From an uncultured Thermoanaerobaculia bacterium (GTDB lineage Bacteria > Acidobacteriota > Thermoanaerobaculia > Multivoradales > Multivoraceae), in contig CATOTG010000010.1 of the NCBI GenBank assembly GCA_951813015.1, forward strand, positions 1 to 38,043: 38,043 nucleotides of DNA. The letters run 5' to 3'. Positions 9,994 through 18,271 of the stretch are shown piece after piece (within the stretch, counting starts at the first letter, position 1; every line of letters starts with the position of its first letter). The position numbers and the translations under genes were made by a program. The notes under the pieces are model-generated. The model was given only the letters and a program-made list of their open reading frames with translations, was not told the origin of the DNA and made no database searches.

Positions 9994-10617
9994 TTATCTC
10001 GCCTCTTGGCTTCCAGCCCCCAATCGCTCGACCAGCGCGGCTACGTGGGGGTCCCGGGCGCCCATGGCGTCGAGCGCTGCGTGAAGGTCCCGCAGGTAGT
10101 CGACGTTGGCGCCGCTCGGGCCTCTTGCTTCTGCGATCTGCGATGCGATCTCGGCGAGCGGGGCCGGGCCGGCGTAGTTCCGGTTGTCGGGCCAGCCCTG
10201 GTAGGTGAGGCCGGCGACGGTTCGGGGCGCCGCCTCGGCTGCATGGCCCGCCGCTTCCCCGGTGGATCCACTCAGCTCAAGTTCGATCTCCATGCGGACG
10301 TAGCCGCCCCGTTCGCGTATGTCCAGGTCGGCGAGGATGGCGTCGGCGTCCACGTCGTCAAGACGGTAGGCGATCCCCCGGCAGCAATCGTCCGGCGCCG
10401 GCGCCAGGGTGACGACCCGGCCCGGCCGCCAGGGCTCGCCGCGATGGTCCGTCGACCACTGCCAGAAACGCCGGGTCCAGCCGCGGACGAGGGCGGGCCG
10501 GCGCTCCACGAAGGGGATCGCCGGACGAAAGATCAGCGAGCCGTAGCCGAAGAGCCAGCATGGTTCGATCCGGTCCACGGCGGCAGATTGTACGGGCTGC
10601 GGCGCCAGCGACGGCAT
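9994..10617 (-). CDS. chaC: Glutathione-specific gamma-glutamylcyclotransferase, ChaC family
   Basis: A 207-residue cytosolic enzyme that splits glutathione into 5-oxoproline and Cys-Gly. The substrate-binding YGSL signature is at residues 25-28 (WLFGYGSLIFRP), the region RRFWQWSTDHRGEPWRPGRVVTL follows, and the catalytic glutamate is E102 in DLDIRERGGYVR. Length and motif order fit bacterial ChaC. The ATG at 10617 is the furthest start; a GTG at about 10578 would begin nearer the conserved core (VDRIEPCW). It lies head-to-head with gshB and close to gor, so degradation, synthesis and reduction of glutathione are grouped here. Confidence 0.88.
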   Translation of the reverse strand: MPSLAPQPVQSAAVDRIEPCWLFGYGSLIFRPAIPFVERRPALVRGWTRRFWQWSTDHRGEPWRPGRVVTLAPAPDDCCRGIAYRLDDVDADAILADLDIRERGGYVRMEIELELSGSTGEAAGHAAEAAPRTVAGLTYQGWPDNRNYAGPAPLAEIASQIAEARGPSGANVDYLRDLHAALDAMGARDPHVAALVERLGAGSQEAR

Positions 10618-10931
10618 CTCCGCGCGGCCGCCGGCCGAGCCCGTGTCCTCACCCCCCGGCGCAAGCTGGCAAGCCTGGCTGAAACGCCGGCTGTCTTGCC
10701 GACCATGCTCACGCCGAACAAAGCGGCGTCCCCGGCCACGGTTCGCGGCGTCGTGATCGACGTCGGTTCCCGGCGCGGCTGGCGGCCTCCTGCCCGCGCT
10801 CGGCGCGAAGCGCTGGACACCGGAACGGCCCTTCGGGTGGCGGGGTGGCGGGGTGGCGGCTGAGGTCGTCTTCCGCCGGTGCGACCGCGTGATAGCTTGC
10901 GCCGCCCTTTTTCTTCGTCCTCAGGCCACGG
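10618..10931. other. Divergent intergenic region between chaC and gshB
   Basis: This 314-bp stretch should hold the two opposing promoters, but I see no clear -10/-35 pair. It contains three copies of an 8-bp unit GGGTGGCG near 10835-10858 and a pyrimidine-rich run before the gshB start. Small frames across it have no recognisable domain. Confidence 0.4.
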
Positions 10932-11885
10932 ATGCGCCACCTCTTCGTCATCGATCCGATCGAGCGTCTCGATCCTGAAAAGGACACAACGATCGCGTTC
11001 CTGCGCGAGGCGGACGGTCGTGGCCACGAGCTCGCCGTCTGCACGATCGACACCCTGGAACTGGGTCCCGCAGGACGGCCGCGGGCGGAGGCGATTCCGA
11101 TGCGCACGGCGGCGCCGGCAGCCAATGGCGCCTGGTACGAGGTCGGCAGCGGGCGGACAGCCTTCCTCGACGAGTTCGATGTCGTCTGGATGCGCAAGGA
11201 CCCGCCGTTCGACATGGCCTTCTTCTACGCAACCCATCTGCTGTCCATGGTGGCGAAGAGCACCCTGGTGGTAAACGACCCGCTGTCGCTTCGCGACGCG
11301 AACGAGAAGCTGTTCGCGCTCCGCTTCCCCGAGGTCTGCCCGCCTGCGCGGGTGAGCCGCCGCATTCCGGAACTGCTCGCCTTCCAGGAGGAGATGGGCG
11401 GCGAGATGATCGTCAAGCCGCTCGACGGCGCCGGTGGAGAGGGGATCTTCCACCTCAAGGCCGGCGACCGGAACACGAGCGCGATCCTCGAGGCTGCGAC
11501 CGGCCATGAGAGCCGGTACATCATGGCGCAGCGCTACCTGCCCGAAATCCGGCAGGGCGACAAGCGGGTCATCCTGGTCGAGGGCGAGGCGCTCGGCGCT
11601 GTGCTGCGCGTCCCCGCCGAGGGCGAGGCGCGGGCGAACTTCCATGTCGGCGGCCAGGCAGCGGCCACGGAGGTCGACGACCGGGACCGCGAGATCGCCG
11701 CGGCGGTGGGCTCGGAGCTCGTGCGCCTCGGGATCGTTTTCGCCGGCATCGACGTGATCGGCGGCTGGCTGACCGAGGTCAACGTAACGAGTCCCACCGG
11801 CCTGCGCGAGATCGCCGACCTCGGCGGACCGCGCCTTGAAGTCGACGTGCTCGACGCCGTCGAGCGCCGCCGCCACGCCGGCTGA
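10932..11885 (+). CDS. gshB: Glutathione synthetase
   Basis: A 317-residue ATP-grasp ligase that joins gamma-glutamylcysteine and glycine. The prokaryotic GshB N-terminal domain is visible (MRHLFVIDPIERLDPEKDTT, DVVWMRKDPPFDMAFFYATHLL at about 78-99, VVNDPLSLRDANEKLFALRFPEVCPP). The ATP-grasp domain follows with MIVKPLDGAGGEGIFHL, MAQRYLPEIRQGDKRVILVEGE, and the metal and substrate site GIVFAGIDVIGGWLTEVNVTSPTGLREI. Length matches E. coli GshB (about 315 residues). No gshA is present in the window. The gene converges on gor, with an 81-bp tandem duplication between them. Confidence 0.93.
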   Translation: MRHLFVIDPIERLDPEKDTTIAFLREADGRGHELAVCTIDTLELGPAGRPRAEAIPMRTAAPAANGAWYEVGSGRTAFLDEFDVVWMRKDPPFDMAFFYATHLLSMVAKSTLVVNDPLSLRDANEKLFALRFPEVCPPARVSRRIPELLAFQEEMGGEMIVKPLDGAGGEGIFHLKAGDRNTSAILEAATGHESRYIMAQRYLPEIRQGDKRVILVEGEALGAVLRVPAEGEARANFHVGGQAAATEVDDRDREIAAAVGSELVRLGIVFAGIDVIGGWLTEVNVTSPTGLREIADLGGPRLEVDVLDAVERRRHAG

Positions 11886-11913
11886 ACCACGACCGGCGGT
11901 CCCGGACAAGAAG

Positions 11914-12075
11914 GCCGTGTCGCCCCCGCCACGGCGGCAGGCCTGGCAGGCCTCACCGGCGCCGGCCGTGCCGCTGGACCACCCGGGACGCGCTGCCGTG
12001 TCGCCCCCGCCACGGCGGCAGGCCTGGCAGGCCTCACCGGCGCCGGCCCTGCCGCTGGACCACCTGAAACGCGCT
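11914..12075. repeat. 81-bp tandem duplication between gshB and gor
   Basis: Two near-identical 81-bp copies begin at 11914 and 11995 (each starting GCCGTGTCGCCCCCGCC); the second has a few substitutions near its 3' end. Each copy carries the local palindrome AGGCCTGGCAGGCCT. The pair fills most of the 261-bp convergent gap between the gshB stop and the gor stop, so it could form structure in both read-through transcripts. No gene is seen in the remainder of the gap. Confidence 0.92.
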
Positions 12076-12146
12076 GCGGGCGGGTGTCGCGCCGCGCGGC
12101 GGCGTCGCGCCAACGATCTCACCGGCGCAGGTCCGGGCGCCAGGCT

Positions 12147-13655
12147 TCACCGGAGGGTGACGAACTCCTCGGCCGAGGTCGGGTGGATCGCCATCGCGGC
12201 GTCGAAGTCCTTCTTCGTTGCGCCCATCTTGACGGCCACGGCGAGCCCCTGGATGATCTCCGGCGCGTCGGCGCCAAGCATATGGGCGCCGAGGACGCGA
12301 TCGGTGCGGCCGTCCACGATCAGCTTGATCAGGCTGCGTTCCTGGTTGTCGGTCAAGGTCAGCTTGAGCGGCCGGAAGCGGCTGCGGTAGACGTCGACGT
12401 CGTCGTACCGCTCTCTCGCCTCCTCCTCCGTCAGGCCGACCGCGGCCAGGGGCGGCTGGCTGAACACGGCGGTTGCCACGCCCTCGTGGTCGACGGGGGT
12501 CGGCTCGTCTGCGTACAGAGTGCGCGACAGGCACATTGCCTCGTGGATTGCGACCGGGGTCAGGTTCAGGCGGTCCGTCACGTCGCCGATCGCCCAGATG
12601 TTCGGCACGTTGCTGCGCGAGTATTTGTCAACGAGAATCTCCCCGTGCGGCCCCAAAGCCACGCCGCAATTCGCCAGTCCCAGGTCGGCGACCAGGGGCC
12701 GGCGACCGGTGGCATAGAGCACCTCGCCGCATTCGACCGCGTCGCCATCGTCGAGGTGGAGTCGCAGACGATCGCCGTCGCCAGCCGTCTGCCGGGGACG
12801 GGTGATCTGCCGGAAGTCGCTCCGGCGCCCGATCTCGGCCTCTTGCAACTGTCGGACACCCTCCAACTGTCGTCTCACCGATTCTGCAATTTCGTCCAGA
12901 ACAGGCTGAGGTTGCAGCTCACGCACGTTGATCTCTTCGATCGACTCGACCCGGCAATCGAAGCGGAGATCGATGCCTCGCGACCGCATCTCCTCGGCCA
13001 GGTGAGTTCGGATCTCCTGATCGAAGCCGCGCAGGAACAGCGGCCCGCGGTAGATCAGGGTCACCTCGCAACCGAGGCCGGCGAAGATGCCCGCGAACTC
13101 GACGCCGATGTACCCGCCGCCGACGACCGCGAATCGCTTCGGCAGCCGCTCCAGGAAGAACGCCTCGTTCGAGCTGATCGCATGTTCGATCCCGGGAATG
13201 GCAGGCAACTCGGGCCAACTCCCGACCGCGACCAGGACCTGGTCCGCCGTCACGCTGTGGCGACCGTTCCCGCCGGATTCGATCTCCACCGTATGCGGAT
13301 CAAGCAGCCGGGCGCGTCCCTCGAACAGCTCGACGCCGGCGCCGTCCAGCAAGCCCCGGTAGATCCCGTTGAGCCGCGCGATTTCCCGGTTCTTGTTCGC
13401 GATGAGTTGCCCCCAGTCGAACGTGGGCCGGGACGCCGTCCAGCCGAATCCAGAGGCCTCCCGGTAGTGGTCGGCGAACCCCGAAGCGCAAACCAGGAGC
13501 TTCTTGGGCACGCAGCCGACGTTGACGCAGGTGCCGCCCAGGTAACGCTCCTCGGCCACCGCCACCCGGGCGCCGTGGCCGGCCGCCATGCGGCTGGCCC
13601 GCACGCCGCCGGAACCCGCGCCGATCACGAAGAGGTCGTAGTCATGGTCCGTCAT
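12147..13655 (-). CDS. gor: Glutathione-disulfide reductase (with an internal insertion)
   Basis: A 502-residue NADPH- and FAD-dependent disulfide reductase. FAD motif GAGSGG is at 12-17, and the redox pair is C43 and C48 (GGTCVNVGCVPKKLL). The NAD(P) motif GGGYIGVEFAG is at 179-189, followed by R203 and R209, the positions that select NADPH in Gor. The dimer-domain ending is AIHPTSAEEFVTLR with the catalytic His-Glu. About 50 residues (roughly 241-294, rich in Q, R and E) sit inside the NADPH domain and are absent from the usual 450-residue Gor. The ATG at 13655 is where homology begins; a frame extending to 13853 overlaps the DUF368 gene and is not used. It diverges from the DUF368 gene by 58 bp. 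Confidence 0.9.
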   Translation of the reverse strand: MTDHDYDLFVIGAGSGGVRASRMAAGHGARVAVAEERYLGGTCVNVGCVPKKLLVCASGFADHYREASGFGWTASRPTFDWGQLIANKNREIARLNGIYRGLLDGAGVELFEGRARLLDPHTVEIESGGNGRHSVTADQVLVAVGSWPELPAIPGIEHAISSNEAFFLERLPKRFAVVGGGYIGVEFAGIFAGLGCEVTLIYRGPLFLRGFDQEIRTHLAEEMRSRGIDLRFDCRVESIEEINVRELQPQPVLDEIAESVRRQLEGVRQLQEAEIGRRSDFRQITRPRQTAGDGDRLRLHLDDGDAVECGEVLYATGRRPLVADLGLANCGVALGPHGEILVDKYSRSNVPNIWAIGDVTDRLNLTPVAIHEAMCLSRTLYADEPTPVDHEGVATAVFSQPPLAAVGLTEEEARERYDDVDVYRSRFRPLKLTLTDNQERSLIKLIVDGRTDRVLGAHMLGADAPEIIQGLAVAVKMGATKKDFDAAMAIHPTSAEEFVTLR

Positions 13656-13713
13656 GGGCGCAACGCTAAACCAATCGGGCGCGAAACCGCCAAGCGCCCT
13701 TAGACTCCGATCG

Positions 13714-14733
13714 ATGAACACCGCAGTGAACCCGTCAGGGAGCGACCGCATCGCTTCCTGGGCGCCACGCGCGGTAGCCGGCGGCGCGCTGATGGGCCTG
13801 GCGAACCTCGTGCCCGGGATCAGCGGCGGCACGATGCTGCTCGCGGTCGGCATCTACCCCCGCTTCATCGAGGCGGTGGCGGAGACGACGAGACTGCGGC
13901 TGCGGCTCCGACCGCTCCTGCTGCTCACGGTGGTGGCCGCGTCCGGCGGGCTGGCCATCCTGCTGCTCGCGGGCGTCCTTCGGGACCTCGTGGTGCACCA
14001 ACGCTGGATCATGTACAGCGCGTTCATCGGGCTGACACTGGGCGGAGCGCCCCTGGTGCGGCGGCTCGCACAGCCTTCGGGCCGCGCCTTCTGGCTTGGC
14101 GCGGCAGGCGGTTTCGTCGCGATGGCGGCGCTCGCCCTGCTGCAGAGCGGGCCGGCCGCGGGCGGGACCGCCGGCAGCGGACCATTCCTGCTCGCCGTTG
14201 CCGGCGCAGCCGGCGCCGCAGCCATGATCCTGCCCGGCCTGAGCGGCGGCTACCTGCTGCTCGTCCTCGGTCAGTACGTGCCGATCCTCGGAGCGGTCGA
14301 CCGGCTGCTCGATGGGCTGCGCACGCTGGACGGCGGAGCGCTGGTCGAAGCGGGGACCGTGCTGTTGCCGGTTCTGGTCGGCATCGCAGTCGGCGCCACG
14401 GTGATCAGCAACGCTGTGCGTTCTGCCCTGAAGCGCTACCGGGAGACCACCCTGGGTGTACTCCTGGGGCTTCTGCTCGGCGCCGTGGTTGGTTTGTGGC
14501 CCTTCCAGGCGCCGGTCGCCCCCGCAACCGGCGACCTTTCCCCCGGTGAGGTCGTGGCCGCCGAAGCGCTCGTCGCATCCGAAGCGGAGGACTACCGTTT
14601 CGCACGATTCCGCCCAACCGCGTCGCAGGTCGCCTCGGCCTTCGGCATCTCCGTCGCCGGCTTCCTCGTGACCTGGGCCGTCAGCCGCCTCGGTGCGGCT
14701 GACGCAGCAGCGCGGGCCAGGCCCCGCCCCTGA
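13714..14733 (+). CDS. DUF368 family polyprenyl-phosphate transporter (PopT-like)
   Basis: A 339-residue integral membrane protein with about nine hydrophobic segments. Two inverted-repeat signatures typical of DUF368 are present: GLANLVPGISGGTMLLAVGIYPRFIEAV (residues 29-56) and AMILPGLSGGYLLLVLGQY (about 170-188). DUF368 members have been shown to move undecaprenyl phosphate back across the cytoplasmic membrane for reuse in envelope synthesis, and that role is likely here. The ATG at 13714 lies just after the gor start on the opposite strand. The C-terminal tail ARARPRP is encoded by a segment duplicated 73 bp downstream. Confidence 0.88.
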   Translation: MNTAVNPSGSDRIASWAPRAVAGGALMGLANLVPGISGGTMLLAVGIYPRFIEAVAETTRLRLRLRPLLLLTVVAASGGLAILLLAGVLRDLVVHQRWIMYSAFIGLTLGGAPLVRRLAQPSGRAFWLGAAGGFVAMAALALLQSGPAAGGTAGSGPFLLAVAGAAGAAAMILPGLSGGYLLLVLGQYVPILGAVDRLLDGLRTLDGGALVEAGTVLLPVLVGIAVGATVISNAVRSALKRYRETTLGVLLGLLLGAVVGLWPFQAPVAPATGDLSPGEVVAAEALVASEAEDYRFARFRPTASQVASAFGISVAGFLVTWAVSRLGAADAAARARPRP

Positions 14734-14819
14734 AGCCGCTCCAGCAGAGAACACATCAAGCGTTGCCGACCACTTCGACCGGCGCGGGCCAGGCCCCCGC
14801 CACTGAAGCCGCTCCAGCA
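14711..14819. repeat. Imperfect direct repeat spanning the DUF368 stop codon
   Basis: The 36-bp sequence at 14711-14746 (last codons, the TGA at 14731-14733 and 13 bases beyond) recurs with two changes at 14783-14819, including a second TGA at 14804-14806 (offset 73). The rest of the gap to 15017 holds no supported gene; minus-strand frames across it give Arg/Pro-rich sequence without recognisable domains. Confidence 0.85.
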
Positions 14820-15017
14820 CGCTGCGGGCCTCGGCCCGGTCGGCGGGCTCGCCGAGGATGTCGCCTTCGATCGGGCTTCGTCGGCATTGGCCCTCTCCCC
14901 CGCAGGCCCCTGCCGGAAGCGGCGCCGCCTGGCTCGGCGGACTCGCCGTCGTCGAACTGACGGGCTGCGCTACAGTCCCGGCGCCGCGTCCCGTTCGACT
15001 CCCGGAGCCCGCAGACG

Positions 15018-16356
15018 ATGAAGAACCGTTCCGCCGTGCTGCCCGCAACCGCCTTCCTCGCACTTGCCGGCACCCTGTTGCCGGCGCCGGAGAACGCCTT
15101 CGCCGCGGACCGACGCACCCTGATTCACGCCGGCGCCCTGGTCGACGTCGAGGCCGGCGAAGTCCTCGGCCGGCACACGATCGTGGTCGAGGGCGCGTCG
15201 ATCACGGCCGTCGAAGAGGGGCTGGCCGATCCGGAGGACGGCGACACGCTGATCGACCTCTCAAGCCACACCGTCCTGCCCGGCCTGATGGACATGCACG
15301 TCCACCTGACCTCGGAGCAGGCTGGCGCAGCGTCTTACCTCGTCTTACCTCGAACGCTTCCAGCAGACTCCGGCGGACGCGACGGTCAAGGGGCTGATCT
15401 ACGCGAAGCGCACGCTGCTGGCCGGCTTCACCACCGTCCGCGACGTGGGCGGCGAGACGACGGCGATCCTCGCGGTACGCAACGCGATCAACCGCGGCGA
15501 GATGCCCGGCCCCCGGATCTTCGCGGCCACCGCCTCGCTCGCGACGACCGGCGGCCACGGCGACAGGACGAACGGGATGAGACCGGACCTCCAGGGCGAC
15601 CCCGGCCCGAAGCAGGGTATCGTCAACGGCATCGAGGACGCCCGCAAGGCGGTTCGGCAGCGCTACAAGGAAGGCGCCGACCTGATCAAGATCACCGCCA
15701 CCGGAGGCGTCCTGAGCCTGGCGAAGAGCGGCCAAAACCCCCAGTTCACCGAGGAGGAAATCCGCACAATCGTCGATACCGCGAAGGACTACGGCTTCAT
15801 GGTCGCCGCCCACGCCCACGGCGCCGAGGGCATGAAGCGGGCAATCCGGGCAGGGGTGAGGACGATCGAGCACGGCACCTACATGGACGAGGAGGCGTTC
15901 GAGCTGATGAAGGAGCACAGCACGTACTTCGTGCCTACGATCTCGGCGGGCAACTTTGTCGCCGAGAAGGCCGCGGTACCGGGCTACTTTCCGGAGATCA
16001 TCCGGCCCAAGGCGGCAGCGATCGGACCGGTCATCCAGGACACGTTCGCCAAGGCCTACCGCGCCGGCGTGCCGATTGCCTTCGGCACGGACTGCGGCGT
16101 CTGCCCCCACGGCAGCAACGCCCAGGAGTTCCTCTACATGGTCGAGGGCGGCATGGCGCCGATGGCCGCGATCCAGTCCGCGACGACGGTCACCGCGAAG
16201 CTCCTCGGCATCCGGGAGGAAACCGGCTCGATCACGGCAGGCAAGGCGGCCGACCTGATCGCGGTCGAGGGCGATCCGATCGCCGACGTGACCCGGCTCC
16301 AGGACGTCCGCTTCGTCATGAAGGGCGGGACCGTGCACAAGAGCCCCGCTGACTGA
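15018..16356 (+). pseudogene. Secreted metal-dependent amidohydrolase, broken by a 10-bp tandem duplication
   Basis: An exported TIM-barrel amidohydrolase (imidazolonepropionase/Xaa-Pro dipeptidase-like group). A signal peptide ends near residue 30 (ENAFAADRR). Metal ligands are visible: HVH in LPGLMDMHVHLTSEQ, the bridging Lys region KEGADLIKITATGG, HAHG, the IEHGTYM His, and the catalytic Asp in FGTDCGVCPHG. The frame is lost at 15331-15350, where CGTCTTACCT occurs twice in tandem; with one copy it reads AASYLERFQQTPADATVKGL. The span of 1339 nt minus 10 equals 443 codons exactly, so this is the only lesion. The reading frames are 15018-15350 and from there to 16356. It may be a real, reversible mutation or an assembly fault. 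Confidence 0.85.
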
Positions 16357-16380
16357 GGTCGCGCCGGCTGGCGCGGACGA

Positions 16381-17172
16381 TCAGCCTCTCCTGCCGCCCA
16401 GCGTGCGCTCCGTGTAGCGGACCCGGGCCGCCTCGGACTCCGCGTCGCCACGGACCCACTGCAGCGTGTCGCCGTCGGCGAAGTCGGTGGCGCCGGCAAT
16501 CGAACGCGCGACCGCGTTCACATGGTCCTTCGTGATCGCCGCGGGCACGGTGGGCATCGCGGCCAGACTGCGGGCGAGTTCCAGGGCCTCTTCCTCGAGC
16601 CGCTCCGGCGCAACGATCCGGTTGACCATCGCAGCGACCTCCGACGGGCCGAAACGGCGACAGGTAATGATCAGCTCCTTGGTCAGGGCGGGGCCGATCT
16701 CGCGCACCATGCGCGGCACGCCGCCCCAGGCCAGCGGCAGACCGAGCTCGACCTCCGGGATGAAGAACACGGCGTCCTCGGCGACGACTCGCAGGTCGCA
16801 AGCCGCCATGAGCAGAAAGCCGCCGCCGACCGCGTACCCCTGGACCTGGGCCACGGTAAGCGCGCGCATCTGCTCCAGCGCGTCCATCGCGCGCCGGCCG
16901 AGCTGCCCCGCCTCGCGACGCTGTCGCCAGTTGAGGTCCGAACCGCCGCCCATCGCCTTCAGGTCGGCGCCGGCACAGAACGCGCGACCCTCGCCGCGCA
17001 GCACGACCGCGTCGACCTCGCTTCGGCCGTCGAACCAGGCGGCTGCCTGGGCCAGTTCGCGCAGCATCGTCCCGTCGACGGCGTTCAAGCGTTCAGGGCG
17101 CGCCAGAGTGAGGAAGCCCAGGTTGCCGTCGCTTTCGACCCGGATCGTCTCGAAACCGCTGCCATCTCCCAT
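16381..17172 (-). CDS. Enoyl-CoA hydratase/isomerase (crotonase) family protein
   Basis: A 263-residue crotonase-fold protein acting on acyl-CoA thioesters. The CoA-binding segment RAFCAGADLKAMG is at 63-75 and the oxyanion-hole loop QGYAVGGGFLLMAACDLRV at 111-129. Of the two catalytic glutamates of classical enoyl-CoA hydratase, the first (GGGCE) is replaced by Leu at 120, while the second is kept as E140 (IPEVELGLP). Simple hydration is therefore doubtful; isomerase or another crotonase reaction is as likely. The ATG at 17172 has GAGGAG upstream. It is divergent from the MBL hydrolase and next to acyl-CoA dehydrogenases, in keeping with acyl-CoA catabolism. Confidence 0.85.
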   Translation of the reverse strand: MGDGSGFETIRVESDGNLGFLTLARPERLNAVDGTMLRELAQAAAWFDGRSEVDAVVLRGEGRAFCAGADLKAMGGGSDLNWRQRREAGQLGRRAMDALEQMRALTVAQVQGYAVGGGFLLMAACDLRVVAEDAVFFIPEVELGLPLAWGGVPRMVREIGPALTKELIITCRRFGPSEVAAMVNRIVAPERLEEEALELARSLAAMPTVPAAITKDHVNAVARSIAGATDFADGDTLQWVRGDAESEAARVRYTERTLGGRRG

Positions 17173-17278
17173 TTTCCGATCTCCTCTCGGTCTTCGTCTA
17201 CTGCGGCACGCCGGTGCTCTATCATGCCGTCCGCCGGCGCCGCCATATCGGGCCGCGCAGATTCTCCTTGACCCCCGC

Positions 17279-18031
17279 GTGACGCTTCAACTCCAGGTTC
17301 TCGGCTGCGGCGACGCCTTCAGCAGCGGCGGCCGGCTGCACACCTGCTTCCTGCTCCGCGGCGAGACCGCAGATGCGGCCCTGCCGCCGACCCTGCTCGA
17401 CTGCGGCGCGACCTCGCTGGCGGCGATGAAGGGCCGCGGCATCGAGCCGGCGACGGTTCGCACGATCCTCATCACCCACCTGCACGGCGACCACTTCGGC
17501 GGACTGCCCTTCCTCCTGTCGGACGCCCACTACCGCGCCCGGCGCACCGAGCCGCTCACGCTGGCCGGTCCGCCCGGTCTCGCCAAGCGGCTCGCACAGG
17601 CGCGGGAGGCGCTCTACCCGTTCTCCACCCGTCGCCAGCTCGCCTTCGAACTCGAGCTCGTCGAGCTCCACGAACGACGGCCGACCAACGTCGGCGGCCT
17701 TCGCGTGACCCCGTTCGAGGTCGTCCACCCGTCCGGAGCGCCGAGCTATGCGCTGCGAATCGAGTACGGAGGCAGCGTGCTGGTCTTCTCCGGCGACACC
17801 GAGTGGACGCCGGCCCTGGTCGATGCGGCCGCCGGCGCCGACCTGTTCATCTGCGAATGCAACTCGTACGACCGGCCGATCCCGAACCACCTGAACTACC
17901 GCGAGTTGCTCGCCCGGCGACCTCTCTTCGACTGCCGGCGAATGCTGCTCACGCACCTGGGCGAGGACATGGTGGACCGCTCCGGCCTCGAGATCGAAAC
18001 GCTGGTCGAGGGCCGAACCTACGATGTTTGA
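17279..18031 (+). CDS. MBL-fold metallo-hydrolase (ribonuclease Z-like)
   Basis: A 250-residue beta-lactamase-fold hydrolase. The zinc motif THLHGDHFGGLPFLL is at 66-80 (H67, H69, D71, H72). The later ligands are VHPSGAPSYALRIEYGG (His), VFSGDTEWTPALVDAAAGADLFICECN (Asp) and LTHLGEDM (His). The layout is that of RNase Z/arylsulfatase-like or phosphodiesterase-like members, but the RNase Z flexible arm is not evident, so a tRNA-processing role is not claimed. The GTG at 17279 is the start consistent with LQLQVLGCGDAFSSGGR; there is no strong ribosome site. Its last nine codons and stop are repeated 75 bp downstream. Confidence 0.85.
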   Translation: MTLQLQVLGCGDAFSSGGRLHTCFLLRGETADAALPPTLLDCGATSLAAMKGRGIEPATVRTILITHLHGDHFGGLPFLLSDAHYRARRTEPLTLAGPPGLAKRLAQAREALYPFSTRRQLAFELELVELHERRPTNVGGLRVTPFEVVHPSGAPSYALRIEYGGSVLVFSGDTEWTPALVDAAAGADLFICECNSYDRPIPNHLNYRELLARRPLFDCRRMLLTHLGEDMVDRSGLEIETLVEGRTYDV

Positions 18032-18111
18032 CCGCCCCGTCGCGGAGATGGTGGGCGAGATCAGTCACCGGGCCAGCTGGTCAAGGGCCGAACCTACGCC
18101 GTTTGACCGCC
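18001..18111. repeat. 36-bp imperfect direct repeat of the MBL gene 3' end
   Basis: 18001-18036 (LVEGRTYDV, TGA and five bases more) recurs at 18076-18111 as LVKGRTYAV plus TGA. The offset is exactly 75 bp, so the second copy is in the same reading frame 25 codons past the first stop. The remainder of the 18032-18271 gap shows no gene. Confidence 0.9.
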
Positions 18112-18271
18112 AGCAGCCAGCAGCCCGTGGCAAGCGGCACGCGCGAAGTCGCGGCGGGGCCGGGCCGGGGCCAGACACGGAACCAGCAACGAGGTTGGCG
18201 GCTCCAGGTAGCTGAGCCGGGGCTCAGGTTTCGCTGTTACAATCCGCGTCCGAACAGACCCGGGAGCAGCA

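Noticed and set aside
10709..10863. Small plus-strand ORF upstream of gshB (MLTPNKAASPATVRG...)
   Set aside because: Ends in a GGGTGGCG repeat, has low-complexity Arg/Ala-rich sequence and no homologous pattern that I can see.
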